Source: Actinomadura barringtoniae (lineage in GTDB: Bacteria > Actinomycetota > Actinomycetes > Streptosporangiales > Streptosporangiaceae). From it: a stretch of DNA of 64,000 bases. The DNA lies in assembly GCF_017573505.1 (NCBI RefSeq), contig NZ_JAGEOJ010000002.1, forward strand, positions 62,001 to 126,000, given 5' to 3'. Of the stretch, positions 32,734 to 40,160 are shown one piece after another; positions within the stretch are counted from its first letter, which is position 1; each line of letters opens with the position of its first letter. The notes beneath the pieces were generated by a model. The model was given only the letters and a program-made list of their open reading frames with translations, did no database searches and had not been told where the DNA came from. Both the position numbers and the translations under genes were made by a program.

Positions 32734-33693
32734 TCAGCCGATCGTGATGGCGTCGAGGCGTTCGAGCAGGAAGTCATGGGCGCGCACGGGCTGGTGCGCG
32801 ACCCGGCCGACGGGCGGTGCGAGCGACTCGATCAGGGCGTCCGGGTCGCATTCGTAGAAGAAGATGAGCGACACCAGTTCCTCGTCGGGTGCGCTCGGGT
32901 CGGGCGGCAGCACGCGGTGCCGGTTGGACTTCCACCGGTCGCCCGACCAGCGGGCGAGCAGGTCGCCGGTGTTGATGGTGAACGAGTCCTCGACGTAGGG
33001 CGCGTTCACCCAGCCGCTCTCGTCGGAGTAGACCTGCAGCCCGCCGACGCCGTCCTGGCGGTCGAGCACGGTCACCGTGCCGAAGTCGGTGTGCGGCCCG
33101 ATGCGGAACTGCCCGGGCTCGGGCGCGCCGAGCTGCGACATCGGCGGGTACCGGTTGATGTTCATGGTGTACGAGGCGTTGCGGGTCCGGGAGGTGAAGT
33201 AGCCCGCGTCCAGTTCGAGCGCGGCCGCGCACAGCTTCAGCAGGTCGTCCGACAACGCCCGCATCCGCGCCAGGTAATCAGTCAGCAGCCCCTCCAGTTC
33301 GGGGACCTCCCCCGGCCACACGTTCGGCAGGAACCACTCCCGGTCGAACAGCTCGTTCCCGATCGGCCGGTCCGCCCCGACGGCGAACGTCTCCTTCAGA
33401 TCGGGCGGCGTCTCGGTCCCCTCCGCGTACCCGTTCGCCTCCACGCCGGGCGGCAGCCACCCCCGTTCACCGACCGTCACCGCGTACGCCCGCTTGACGT
33501 CCTCCGGGAGCGCGAAGAACCGCTTGGCCGCCGCCCGTATCTTCGTCCGAACGTCGGCCGGAACCCCATGTCCCGTCACCACGAGGAACCCGATATCGGT
33601 CAGCGCCTGATCGACACGTTCGGCCACCTCCCGGCGGTCGCTGGCGTCACCCTCTGACCACGGGGTGAGATCGATGATCGGAACGGAGTCCAT
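32734..33693 (-). CDS. isopenicillin N synthase-type 2-oxoglutarate/Fe(II) oxygenase
   Basis: 319 residues of the IPNS-like dioxygenase family. The N-terminal VPIIDLTPW and GFLVVTGHGVP are typical. The iron triad is visible as GPHTDFGTVTVL (His and Asp) and SNRHRVLPP (distal His), with the Arg that binds 2-oxoglutarate just after it. It would hydroxylate or otherwise oxidise a small molecule using O2 and probably 2-oxoglutarate. The pairing with an NCS1 permease resembles nucleobase-oxidising dioxygenases, but the substrate is not readable. It heads a two-gene operon; a hairpin lies about 100 bases upstream. Confidence 0.87.
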   Translation of the reverse strand: MDSVPIIDLTPWSEGDASDRREVAERVDQALTDIGFLVVTGHGVPADVRTKIRAAAKRFFALPEDVKRAYAVTVGERGWLPPGVEANGYAEGTETPPDLKETFAVGADRPIGNELFDREWFLPNVWPGEVPELEGLLTDYLARMRALSDDLLKLCAAALELDAGYFTSRTRNASYTMNINRYPPMSQLGAPEPGQFRIGPHTDFGTVTVLDRQDGVGGLQVYSDESGWVNAPYVEDSFTINTGDLLARWSGDRWKSNRHRVLPPDPSAPDEELVSLIFFYECDPDALIESLAPPVGRVAHQPVRAHDFLLERLDAITIG

Positions 33694-33789
33694 GTCGCGT
33701 GCCTTCCGACGATGACGCAGGTGACGCGCTCACTATCCATCGAGATCGGAGGCCGGGAAAGACCGCGAAACCGACTGGAAACGCGGGAC

Positions 33790-33828
33790 CGTCAGATTTA
33801 ACGAGCGTGGAATGAACGCTCTGTGACG
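33790..33828. promoter_or_regulatory. nested inverted repeat between divergent genes
   Basis: CGTCA...TGACG (outer) and GAGCGT-ggaatga-ACGCTC (inner, 33803-33821) form a nested dyad between the 2OG oxygenase operon and the BKACE gene. The central location suits a shared operator. Nothing else is seen in this 186-base gap. Confidence 0.4.
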
Positions 33829-33879
33829 GCTGGCTGACCGGGCGGGCGGTGAACGCCGGGTGTCTGAGATGATCCGGGC

Positions 33880-34605
33880 ATGTTGCAGGTCTGTCCGAAC
33901 GGCTCGCGCGAGAAGGGCGTGCCGCTCTCCCCCGCGGAGGTCGCCGCGGCGGTGCGCGAGGCCGTGATCGCGGGCGCCGAGGACGTCCACCTTCATCCGA
34001 AGGACGAGGACGGCGCCGACACCCTTGAGCCGCGCCAGGTGGCCGCGGTGATCCAGGCCGTGCGCGAGGCCGCGCCGGGGATCCAGGTCGGCGTCACCAC
34101 CGGGGCCTGGACCGAGCCCGACCCGCGCAAGCGCGCCGCGCTCGTGCAGTCGTGGAAGGTGCTGCCCGACCACGCGTCGGTGAACTGGCACGAGGAAGGC
34201 GCCGAGCTGGTCGCCGACGCTCTTCTTGACCACGGGGTCGGGATCGAGGCGGGCATCTACTCCGGCACCGAGGCCGCCGCGCGCTTCCTGGCGTGGGCCT
34301 CTGGGAAGCGGGTGCTGCGCGTTCTGGCCGAGGTCGTGGACACCGATCCGCAGACGGCCGCCGTGACCGGCGCGGCTCTTTTGGAGGAGCTCGGCGAGGC
34401 CCATGGGCGGCCGATCCTCGTGCACGGGGAGGAAGGCGGCGCCTGGCCGGTCCTGCGCCTCGCGGCCGAACGCGGGCTGGACGCGCGCATCGGCCTGGAG
34501 GACACGGTCTCGCTGCCGGACGGGGAACCGGCGCCGAGCAACGCCGCCCTGGTCAGGGCCGCGCGCGAGATCCTCAGCCGGCCTCGGAGTCCGGAGGACG
34601 GTTGA
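33880..34605 (+). CDS. BKACE-family beta-keto acid cleavage enzyme (DUF849)
   Basis: 241 residues, shorter than the usual 270-310. The TIM-barrel pattern LSPAEVAAAVREAVIAGAEDVHLHPKD (His-x-His zinc ligands as HLH) and GLEDTV near the C-terminus match the 3-keto-5-aminohexanoate cleavage family. These enzymes condense a beta-keto acid with acetyl-CoA and split it. The standard HVRD loop is HPKD here, which may alter specificity. No CoA-transferase or lysine-fermentation genes are nearby. It is convergent with pucR and overlaps its 3' end by 32 bases. Confidence 0.8.
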   Translation: MLQVCPNGSREKGVPLSPAEVAAAVREAVIAGAEDVHLHPKDEDGADTLEPRQVAAVIQAVREAAPGIQVGVTTGAWTEPDPRKRAALVQSWKVLPDHASVNWHEEGAELVADALLDHGVGIEAGIYSGTEAAARFLAWASGKRVLRVLAEVVDTDPQTAAVTGAALLEELGEAHGRPILVHGEEGGAWPVLRLAAERGLDARIGLEDTVSLPDGEPAPSNAALVRAAREILSRPRSPEDG

Positions 34606-35794
34606 GCATGACGCTGTAGACGACCATGTGCAGTTCGAGGCGCTGCCCGGGGTCGGCGATGTCCTTGCCGAGCAGCTCCTCCAGCTGGCGCATCCGGTAG
34701 CGGATCGTCTGCGGGTGGACCTGGAGGCGGGCGGCGACCTCGGTGGCGTTGAAACCGCATTCGATGGCCGCCAGAAGGGTTTCGGCCAACCTGTAGCGGC
34801 CCGCGGGACGGACCTCCATCAGGGGGGCCAGGCGTCGGGCGGCGACGCGTTCGACCAGCTCGCGGTCCTGGGTGAGCACAAGGACCGGCATGTTGTCCTC
34901 GGCCACGACCAGGCCCGAGCCGTCGATGAGACCGCGACGGGCCAGGTCCAGCGCCCGGCGGGCCAGGCTCAGCGACTTGGCGGACTCGGGCGGCGAGACG
35001 GTCGGGCCCACGGCGGCGATCCAGCCGCGCAGTCCTGTCTCCAGGAGGTGGCGGCGGCCGGGTCCGTCCGGGTCGGGCAGCACCAGGCACGGCTCGTCCA
35101 GGTGCAGGCCGATCAGCGCGTCGGGCGGCAGCACGGGCCGTCCGGTGGTGCCGCCGCGTTCGACCAGCGCCACGGCCGCGACCGACTCCGGCACCCGCCA
35201 CTGCGCCTCGTCGGCCCGTTCCCTGATCGCGCGCGGCTGCGGGGCCGGGTCGCCGATCAGCAGCTCCAGCAGGTCGCGGCGGCGGCCCTGGAGCATCCCC
35301 GCGGCACGCGAGGACGCCTCGGCGTGGCCCTCGGCGACGGCGATCGCGATCTGGTCCAGGTAGGCGAAGACCGCCTGGGCGACCATGCCGGTGGCGGCGG
35401 GCGTGAAGCCCTGGGCGGCGCGTTCGGACTCGGCGGTGAGGCGCTGTACCGCGACCCCGGCGCCGATCCGCATCGCGGCCTGCCAGGTGTCCAGGCTGCG
35501 GCCCTCGCGCGCCTCGCCCATGCCGATCCCGCGGAAGAACAGCAGGATCTCGTCGGAGGAACGGTCCGGGTCCATCATCAGGTCGATGAAGTGCCCTATC
35601 ACCCACTCGACCGCCTGGCCGATCACCTTGCCGTAGCGGGGGTCGTGCGGGCGGACGTAGTCGGGCAGCTCGCGCTCGATCTCGCGCACCGCCTCCTGGG
35701 CGATGCGCGGGACATGCCTGCGCAGCGCCGCGGCCTTCTCCGGGACGCCGTCCACGGGAAGCCGCAGCTCGATCAGCCGATCGGACGTACCCAC
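34574..35794 (-). CDS. PucR/CdaR-family transcriptional regulator, full length
   Basis: About 406 residues from the GTG at 35794, which starts where the family's N-terminal helical domain begins; the frame is open to 35884, so a longer form is possible. The middle is a GGDEF-like fold. The C-terminus has the HTH_30 motif LAETLLAAIECGFNATEVA...HPQTIRYRMRQLEELLGKD. PucR-type proteins control purine, amino-acid or unknown catabolic genes. It lies downstream of a diiron oxygenase gene and convergent to BKACE; targets are unknown. The possible upstream start region is covered by a 22-bp tandem duplication. Confidence 0.85.
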   Translation of the reverse strand: MGTSDRLIELRLPVDGVPEKAAALRRHVPRIAQEAVREIERELPDYVRPHDPRYGKVIGQAVEWVIGHFIDLMMDPDRSSDEILLFFRGIGMGEAREGRSLDTWQAAMRIGAGVAVQRLTAESERAAQGFTPAATGMVAQAVFAYLDQIAIAVAEGHAEASSRAAGMLQGRRRDLLELLIGDPAPQPRAIRERADEAQWRVPESVAAVALVERGGTTGRPVLPPDALIGLHLDEPCLVLPDPDGPGRRHLLETGLRGWIAAVGPTVSPPESAKSLSLARRALDLARRGLIDGSGLVVAEDNMPVLVLTQDRELVERVAARRLAPLMEVRPAGRYRLAETLLAAIECGFNATEVAARLQVHPQTIRYRMRQLEELLGKDIADPGQRLELHMVVYSVMLNRPPDSEAG

Positions 35795-35839
35795 GAGATC
35801 TACTTGTAACGGACGTGACAACCGGCACTCAAGGGATAC

Positions 35840-35883
35840 GGCGTACTCCATTCGGTGATCAGGCGTACTCCATTCGGTGATCA
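35840..35883. repeat. perfect 22-bp tandem duplication
   Basis: GGCGTACTCCATTCGGTGATCA occurs twice without gap or mismatch (35840-35861 and 35862-35883), between the diiron oxygenase stop codon and pucR. It could be a doubled operator or a recent slippage duplication. Confidence 0.85.
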
Positions 35884-35899
35884 AGGCCCGTCACGGTCG

Positions 35900-36814
35900 T
35901 CAGCGGGCCAGTCCGGCCTTGCGCCAGAGCCCGCCGGCCGCCCCGGCGACCAGGCCGAGCTCGCTCAGGAACGGCACGATCTTCTCCCCCATCCACAGCC
36001 GGGTCTCGCGGTAGTGCGGGTTGGCCAGGGCGATCTCCCGGCCGGTCCTGGGCGGGAGGCCGACGCAGCGGTAGACCTCCGGGTCGATCATGAACTCCAT
36101 CGCGGCGGTCGCCCCGAACGCGGTGACGAACCGGTGCAGCCCGCGCCGGGCGGCGGCGAGCCGTTCCTGGCCGAGCCCGGCCATGCTCCGCGCGATCTCC
36201 TCGCGGGCGTACCGCACGTGCCGCGCCTCCTCGACCACGTGGATGCGGCTGATCTCGCGGACGATCGGCTGGACGCGCTCGTCGTCCATGGTGGCGCGCT
36301 GGAACCGGTCGAACAGTTCCTCGCCGACCAGGAAGATCGCCCACATGGAGGGGCCGCCACCGAGCGCCTTGAACGCCCGCCCCACGTTGTGCACCGCCCT
36401 CGGTACCCCGTACGACGGCGTCCCGAGCTTGGTGAGCAGGCGGCCGAACATGATCGAGTGCCGGGTCTCGTCGCCCACCTCGGTGAGCGCGAACTGCGCG
36501 TGCGCCGTACGCGGGTCCAGGTCGTAGATGTGCCGCATGAACAGCTGCATCAGGTTGAGCTCCAGCCAGATGCCGACCGCCGTCAGGCTGGCGAGCTCGT
36601 GCTTGGACAGCTCGATGCGCTGCAGCGTGCTCAGCCGGTCCCAGGCGGCGGTGCCGTACAGCGAGACCCGCTCGAGCGGCATGTACGGCATGGTGGGATC
36701 GAACGGGGCGTCCCAGTCGACCGCGATGTCGGGGTCGAAGGACGCCCGCGCGGCTGAACGCAGCAGCCGGACCGCGGTGACCTCGCGGTCCTTGATTCGG
36801 CCGGCGGGCACCAT
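35900..36814 (-). CDS. AurF-type diiron oxygenase
   Basis: 304 residues, helical. Iron ligands typical of the p-aminobenzoate N-oxygenase (AurF) family are visible: EVGDETRHSIMFG near residue 130, GEELFDRFQ near 185 and VVEEARHVRYAREE near 215. The family oxidises amines or other substrates with a non-haem diiron centre and O2. The ATG at 36814 has GAGGAG 7 bases upstream; the frame is open to 36880 across the operator region, so the longer reading is unlikely. It is divergent from a TetR gene, which with two operators between them almost surely controls it. Confidence 0.82.
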   Translation of the reverse strand: MVPAGRIKDREVTAVRLLRSAARASFDPDIAVDWDAPFDPTMPYMPLERVSLYGTAAWDRLSTLQRIELSKHELASLTAVGIWLELNLMQLFMRHIYDLDPRTAHAQFALTEVGDETRHSIMFGRLLTKLGTPSYGVPRAVHNVGRAFKALGGGPSMWAIFLVGEELFDRFQRATMDDERVQPIVREISRIHVVEEARHVRYAREEIARSMAGLGQERLAAARRGLHRFVTAFGATAAMEFMIDPEVYRCVGLPPRTGREIALANPHYRETRLWMGEKIVPFLSELGLVAGAAGGLWRKAGLAR

Positions 36815-36847
36815 GGGCGTCTCCTCGGCGTGGCGTGCACGGACAGA

Positions 36848-36895
36848 TCTGACATACGGATATGTCAGACGAACTGACACGTCACGATGTCAGTT
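36848..36895. promoter_or_regulatory. two TetR-type operators between the diiron oxygenase and tetR genes
   Basis: TCTGACATA-cgga-TATGTCAGA (36848-36869) is perfect over nine bases each side. AACTGACA-cgtcacga-TGTCAGTT (36872-36895) is perfect over eight. Both use the same half-site CTGACA with different spacers, and the two sites are separated by two bases. Confidence 0.8.
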
Positions 36896-36937
36896 GGCCC
36901 GCGAGGGTCTCTACTCACTCTTTGAAGGGAGCCGGCG

Positions 36938-37582
36938 GTGGCCGACGCAGTTCCGGACAACTCCCGGCGGTACCGGGGCCTGAACGCCGGGCAGCGCCAG
37001 AGCGCGCGGCGCGGGCAGCTGCTGGCGGCCGGGCTGGAGCTGTTCGGGACGGCCGGGCAGTCGGCCGTCTCGGTCAAGCAGGTCTGCCGCCAGGCCGGGC
37101 TCACCGAGCGGTACTTCTACGAGTCGTTCAAGGACCGCGAGGACCTGCTGCGAGCGGTCTTCGAGGAGCAGATCCGGGTCGTACGGGAGGCCACGTTCGG
37201 GGCCGTCGGGGGCGCGGCGAACGACATCGAGGCGCAGGCGAGGGCGGGCATGAACGCCTTCATCCGGGCCGTCGCGGGCGACCCGCGCATCGCCCGTGTG
37301 ATCTTCCTTGAGGTCGTCGGCGTGAGCCCGGCCCTGGAGGAACGGCGGCGCCGCGCGATCCACGAGTTCGCCCACTTCAACGCCGAGCTCGCGGCGGGCC
37401 ATCTGGGAATCGAGGCCACCCGGCGGCTGCGCATGGGCGCGCTGGCGCTGTCCGGCGGGATCATCGAGGTGATGGTCGACTGGACGCTCGGCTACCGCGA
37501 GGCCACCCTCGACGAGATCGTCGACCTGCTCACCACCCTCTTCATGGCCGCCTACCGGCAGTTCGCAAGCGAGGTGGGCTAG
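36938..37582 (+). CDS. TetR-family repressor
   Basis: 214 residues. The DNA-binding domain (about 25-70) reads ARRGQLLAAGLELFGTAGQSAVSVKQVCRQAGLTERYFYESFKDREDLLRAVF. The C-terminal ligand domain is helical with no recognised specificity. GTG start with AAGGGAG 6 bases before it. Divergence from the AurF-type gene and the two CTGACA..TGTCAG dyads between them indicate control of both promoters. It ends 6 bases before the second copy of the long inverted-repeat terminator. Confidence 0.9.
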   Translation: MADAVPDNSRRYRGLNAGQRQSARRGQLLAAGLELFGTAGQSAVSVKQVCRQAGLTERYFYESFKDREDLLRAVFEEQIRVVREATFGAVGGAANDIEAQARAGMNAFIRAVAGDPRIARVIFLEVVGVSPALEERRRRAIHEFAHFNAELAAGHLGIEATRRLRMGALALSGGIIEVMVDWTLGYREATLDEIVDLLTTLFMAAYRQFASEVG

Positions 37583-37588
37583 TCACTA

Positions 37589-37651
37589 CGCCGATCTTGC
37601 TCTCAGCGCCCTTTCCGGCGCCAAGCCGGGGCGCTCAGAGCAAGATCGGCG
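37589..37651. terminator. long inverted repeat between convergent genes, copy 2 of a repeat family
   Basis: Arms 37589-37610 and 37630-37651 pair over 22 bases with one mismatch. The left arm CGCCGATCTTGCTCTCAGCG.. is identical to that of the copy at 16390, including the preceding ACTA/TAGT context. It follows the tetR stop by 6 bases and ends the convergent protease gene from the other side. Confidence 0.75.
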
Positions 37652-37766
37652 CATGGACGAGCCCCGGGGCCGGACACCGGCCCCGGGGCTGCTGTGCCGT
37701 GGGAAGGGGATAAGGGGAAGGGGATAAGGGGATGGCGATCAGAGGGGATCCTGACCGGGGGGCCGG

Positions 37767-38822
37767 TTAGAAGACGTGCATCCCGTACGCGGAGAGGGGT
37801 TCGGTGACCGGCTGGAAGAAGGTCGTTCCGCCGCTGGAGCAGTTGCCGCTGCCGCCGGAGGTCAGACCGAGCGCGGTCGAGCCGGAGTACAGGGAGCCGC
37901 CGCTGTCGCCGGGCTCGGCGCAGACGTTGGTCTTGATCAGGCCGGAGACGGTGCCCTCGGCGTAGCGGACGGTCTGGTTGACGGCCTGCACGGTGCCGCT
38001 GTGCACGCCGGTGGTGCTGCCGCTGCGGCGGACGGACTGGCCGACCACGGCGTTGCCGGACGTGGTGATGTCCTGCGAGCCGCTGTAGGTGTAGACGGTG
38101 CCGCTGGCGGTGACCGAGCCGGTGTAGCGCACCAGGCCGTAGTCGTTGCCGGGGAAGCTGGTGCCCGCCCGGCTGCCGATCACGGTCGTGTGGCTGGAGT
38201 TGGTCCACCAGGTGGCGCCGATGTTGGTGCAGTGCCCGGCGGTGAGGAAGTAGTTCGCGCCGGCGCTGTTCTTGACGTTGAAGCCGAGCGAGCAGCGGGC
38301 GCTGCTGGTGTAGATGGCCTGGCCACCGGCGATGAGCGTGCGGAACGTGCCGGCGACGTGCTCCAGCCGTACCGCGGAACCCTGCTTGGCGGCGGCGGCG
38401 CGGACCTTGGCGAGCGCGGAGCCGGTGACCGAGTCGTCGTAGGACAGCACGACCTGGTTGGACGCCGCGTCGACGCCCCAGGAGGTGCCGGAGACCTTGA
38501 CGGAACGGTTGATCGCCGAGCTGACCTTGTTCAGGGCCGCGCCGCTGCGGGCGACGGTCCTCGGGGTGGCGCCGGCGGCACGTACCGTGGCGGCCGCGCC
38601 GGTGTCCGACACGGTGACCACGAGTTTGCCGCCGGACAGGTAGGAGCCCGCGCTGCGCGTGCCGAGCTTGGTGGCCAGCGCCGTCGCCACCTGCCCGTTG
38701 TCGGACTGGATGGCGGGGGCCGCGGCCTGGGCCTGCGCGGCGGGAGCGGCGGACAGCGCGGCCGCGGCGGTGGCGGCGGTCGCACAGATGACAGTGGCGG
38801 GGCGGATGGGTCGCATCCTCAC
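37767..38822 (-). CDS. secreted S1-family serine protease with pro-domain (streptogrisin-like)
   Basis: 351 residues. A signal peptide (1-32, ...AAPAAQAQA) and a pro-region (about 35-165) precede the mature chymotrypsin-like domain, which starts near ...[13 protein letters not shown]. The catalytic triad is visible as FLTAGHC (His), NDYGLVRY (Asp) and [14 protein letters not shown] (Ser), with paired cysteines around His and Ser. This is the architecture of alpha-lytic protease and streptogrisins: the pro-domain folds and is then cut off outside the cell. It is transcribed alone. The 233 bases upstream hold its promoter and no other gene. Confidence 0.92.
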   Translation of the reverse strand: MRMRPIRPATVICATAATAAAALSAAPAAQAQAAAPAIQSDNGQVATALATKLGTRSAGSYLSGGKLVVTVSDTGAAATVRAAGATPRTVARSGAALNKVSSAINRSVKVSGTSWGVDAASNQVVLSYDDSVTGSALAKVRAAAAKQGSAVRLEHVAGTFRTLIAGGQAIYTSSARCSLGFNVKNSAGANYFLTAGHCTNIGATWWTNSSHTTVIGSRAGTSFPGNDYGLVRYTGSVTASGTVYTYSGSQDITTSGNAVVGQSVRRSGSTTGVHSGTVQAVNQTVRYAEGTVSGLIKTNVCAEPGDSGGSLYSGSTALGLTSGGSGNCSSGGTTFFQPVTEPLSAYGMHVF

Positions 38823-39055
38823 TGTTCCTCCAGTGAGTCAAGCCGCGTCCGGATGACGCGCCCTTGAGTCACCGTGAATCGTGAAGATGCCTCAGAAACA
38901 CCACAAGACCGAGAAGTTGCCCAATTCTCTGACCGACCCTGGCAAACCTGCGCAAGAGCCAAGTCAGAGCGGGGTGATCACAGTCGGCGATGGCCGGATC
39001 CGGCCACGCCGTCAGGGAACTCTCACACCGATTTCTCACCTTCGGGCGGCCCGGC

Positions 39056-39331
39056 TCACTCCCGGGCGGACTCGATCCGCCCCCGCACCATCCGCGGATG
39101 GAAGTAGCTGATCGGCATCTTGCCCGCCTTGGTGACGCAGAAGATCTGGTAGCCGTTCCGGCCGTCCTCGTCCGGATCGGCGAACTCGACCGGGTCGAAG
39201 ACGCCGTCGTCCACCATCGAGCGGAACCAGCGCCCGAGCGCGAACTCGTCGGTGAAGGCCTCCTGCCCGGAGCCGCGGCGGCCGAGCTGGTAGTGCACCT
39301 CGTAGGTGCAGCCGTCGGGAGGGAACCTCAT
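39056..39331 (-). CDS. small conserved-looking protein of unknown function
   Basis: 91 residues, starting MRFPPDGCTYEVHYQLGRRG and containing YQIFCVTKAGKMPISYFHP. I do not recognise the family. The ATG at 39331 overlaps the stop codon of a 37-residue zinc-finger gene (ATGA), which both fixes the start and couples the two. It is slightly acidic, has two Cys, and shows no signal peptide or membrane segment, so it is probably cytoplasmic. Its partner gene suggests a metal- or chaperone-related role, but that is a guess. Confidence 0.65.
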   Translation of the reverse strand: MRFPPDGCTYEVHYQLGRRGSGQEAFTDEFALGRWFRSMVDDGVFDPVEFADPDEDGRNGYQIFCVTKAGKMPISYFHPRMVRGRIESARE

Positions 39332-39441
39332 ATCACGCCCGATCCGTGGCACACGCCGCAGTCGCGCGCACCGTCGTCGCTCTTGCCCGAGCCCTTGCAG
39401 AACGGGCAGGTCTTCGTTGGCGGCGGGCTGTGCTTTCCCAC
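39328..39441 (-). CDS. 37-residue DnaJ-type zinc-finger microprotein
   Basis: A short gene too small for routine gene calling. GTG at 39441 is preceded by AGGAGGGG at 7 bases, one of the best ribosome binding sites in the window. The product has two CxxCxGSG motifs, TCPFCKGSG (11-19) and DCGVCHGSG (27-35), which is half of a DnaJ-type zinc-finger domain and enough for one zinc ion. Its stop codon overlaps the ATG of the next gene. It may be a protein-binding or RNA-binding zinc finger; known DnaJ zinc fingers bind unfolded clients. Confidence 0.72.
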   Translation of the reverse strand: MGKHSPPPTKTCPFCKGSGKSDDGARDCGVCHGSGVI

Positions 39442-39584
39442 GCGAGCACCCCTCCTGGCCGGTCCGTCAGGCCCAGATCGTAGGGCCTCCACGCCGATGC
39501 CACAGCCGCAACGCCACCGTTCGGACCTGACGCGTCCGGGCGCGGCGGCCTACGGCTCAGCCGGGCGCGGCTAGGGTCGCGGTC

Positions 39585-40127
39585 ATGAGTCAACGCGAGC
39601 GGCTGCTGGAGGCGGCCAAGCGCTGCCTGGAGGAACGCGGCTTCGCACGGACGAGCTCGCGCGACATCGCGGCGGCCGCCGGGGCCAATCACGCCGCGAT
39701 CAACTACCACTACGGCTCCAAGGACGGGCTGCTGATCGCGGCCCTGATGGAGACCGTCGAGGCCTGGGGCGACACGCTCGTGAAGCCCGGCACGGACGAG
39801 CCCGCCGAGGCGAGCCTGCGGCGGACGGTCGAGTCGTACCCCGAGAACCGACCCATGATCGTCTCGGCGCTGGAGTCGCTGGCCCAGGCCGAGCGGATTC
39901 CGGAGGTGCGGGAGGCGACCGCCGAGGCGTTCGAGCGGCACCGCGTCCAGCTCGCCCGGGACGTCTACGGCTACGAGGGCGATGAGCGGACGGCGCGGGC
40001 CATGGGCTCGATCCACATGGCGCTGACGGCGGGCCTGGCGGAGCAGTTCCTGATCGATCCCGAACGCGCGCCGACGGGCGAGGAGGTCGCACTGGGACTC
40101 CGAGCGATCTTTAACCAAATGGTTTAA
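39585..40127 (+). CDS. TetR-family regulator upstream of dnaE
   Basis: 180 residues. The HTH reads RERLLEAAKRCLEERGFARTSSRDIAAAAGANHAAINYHYGSKDGLLIAAL. The C-terminal part matches the general TetR ligand domain. It ends 33 bases before dnaE, and its last codons overlap repeats that look like operator sites, so it may regulate the downstream DNA polymerase gene, itself or both. A repressor next to dnaE is unusual for the replicative copy. The ligand is unknown. Confidence 0.88.
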   Translation: MSQRERLLEAAKRCLEERGFARTSSRDIAAAAGANHAAINYHYGSKDGLLIAALMETVEAWGDTLVKPGTDEPAEASLRRTVESYPENRPMIVSALESLAQAERIPEVREATAEAFERHRVQLARDVYGYEGDERTARAMGSIHMALTAGLAEQFLIDPERAPTGEEVALGLRAIFNQMV

Positions 40128-40135
40128 CCAACTGG
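40110..40135. repeat. tandem 13-bp repeat with dyad between tetR and dnaE
   Basis: TTTAACCAAATGG (40110-40122) is followed directly by TTTAACCAACTGG (40123-40135), one mismatch. AACCA-aa-TGGTT within it is a short perfect dyad. The array overlaps the tetR stop codon and lies 25 bases before dnaE, where a repressor would block transcription. Confidence 0.55.
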
Positions 40136-40160
40136 ATGGTATGAGAGTAGGGTCGGCGCC

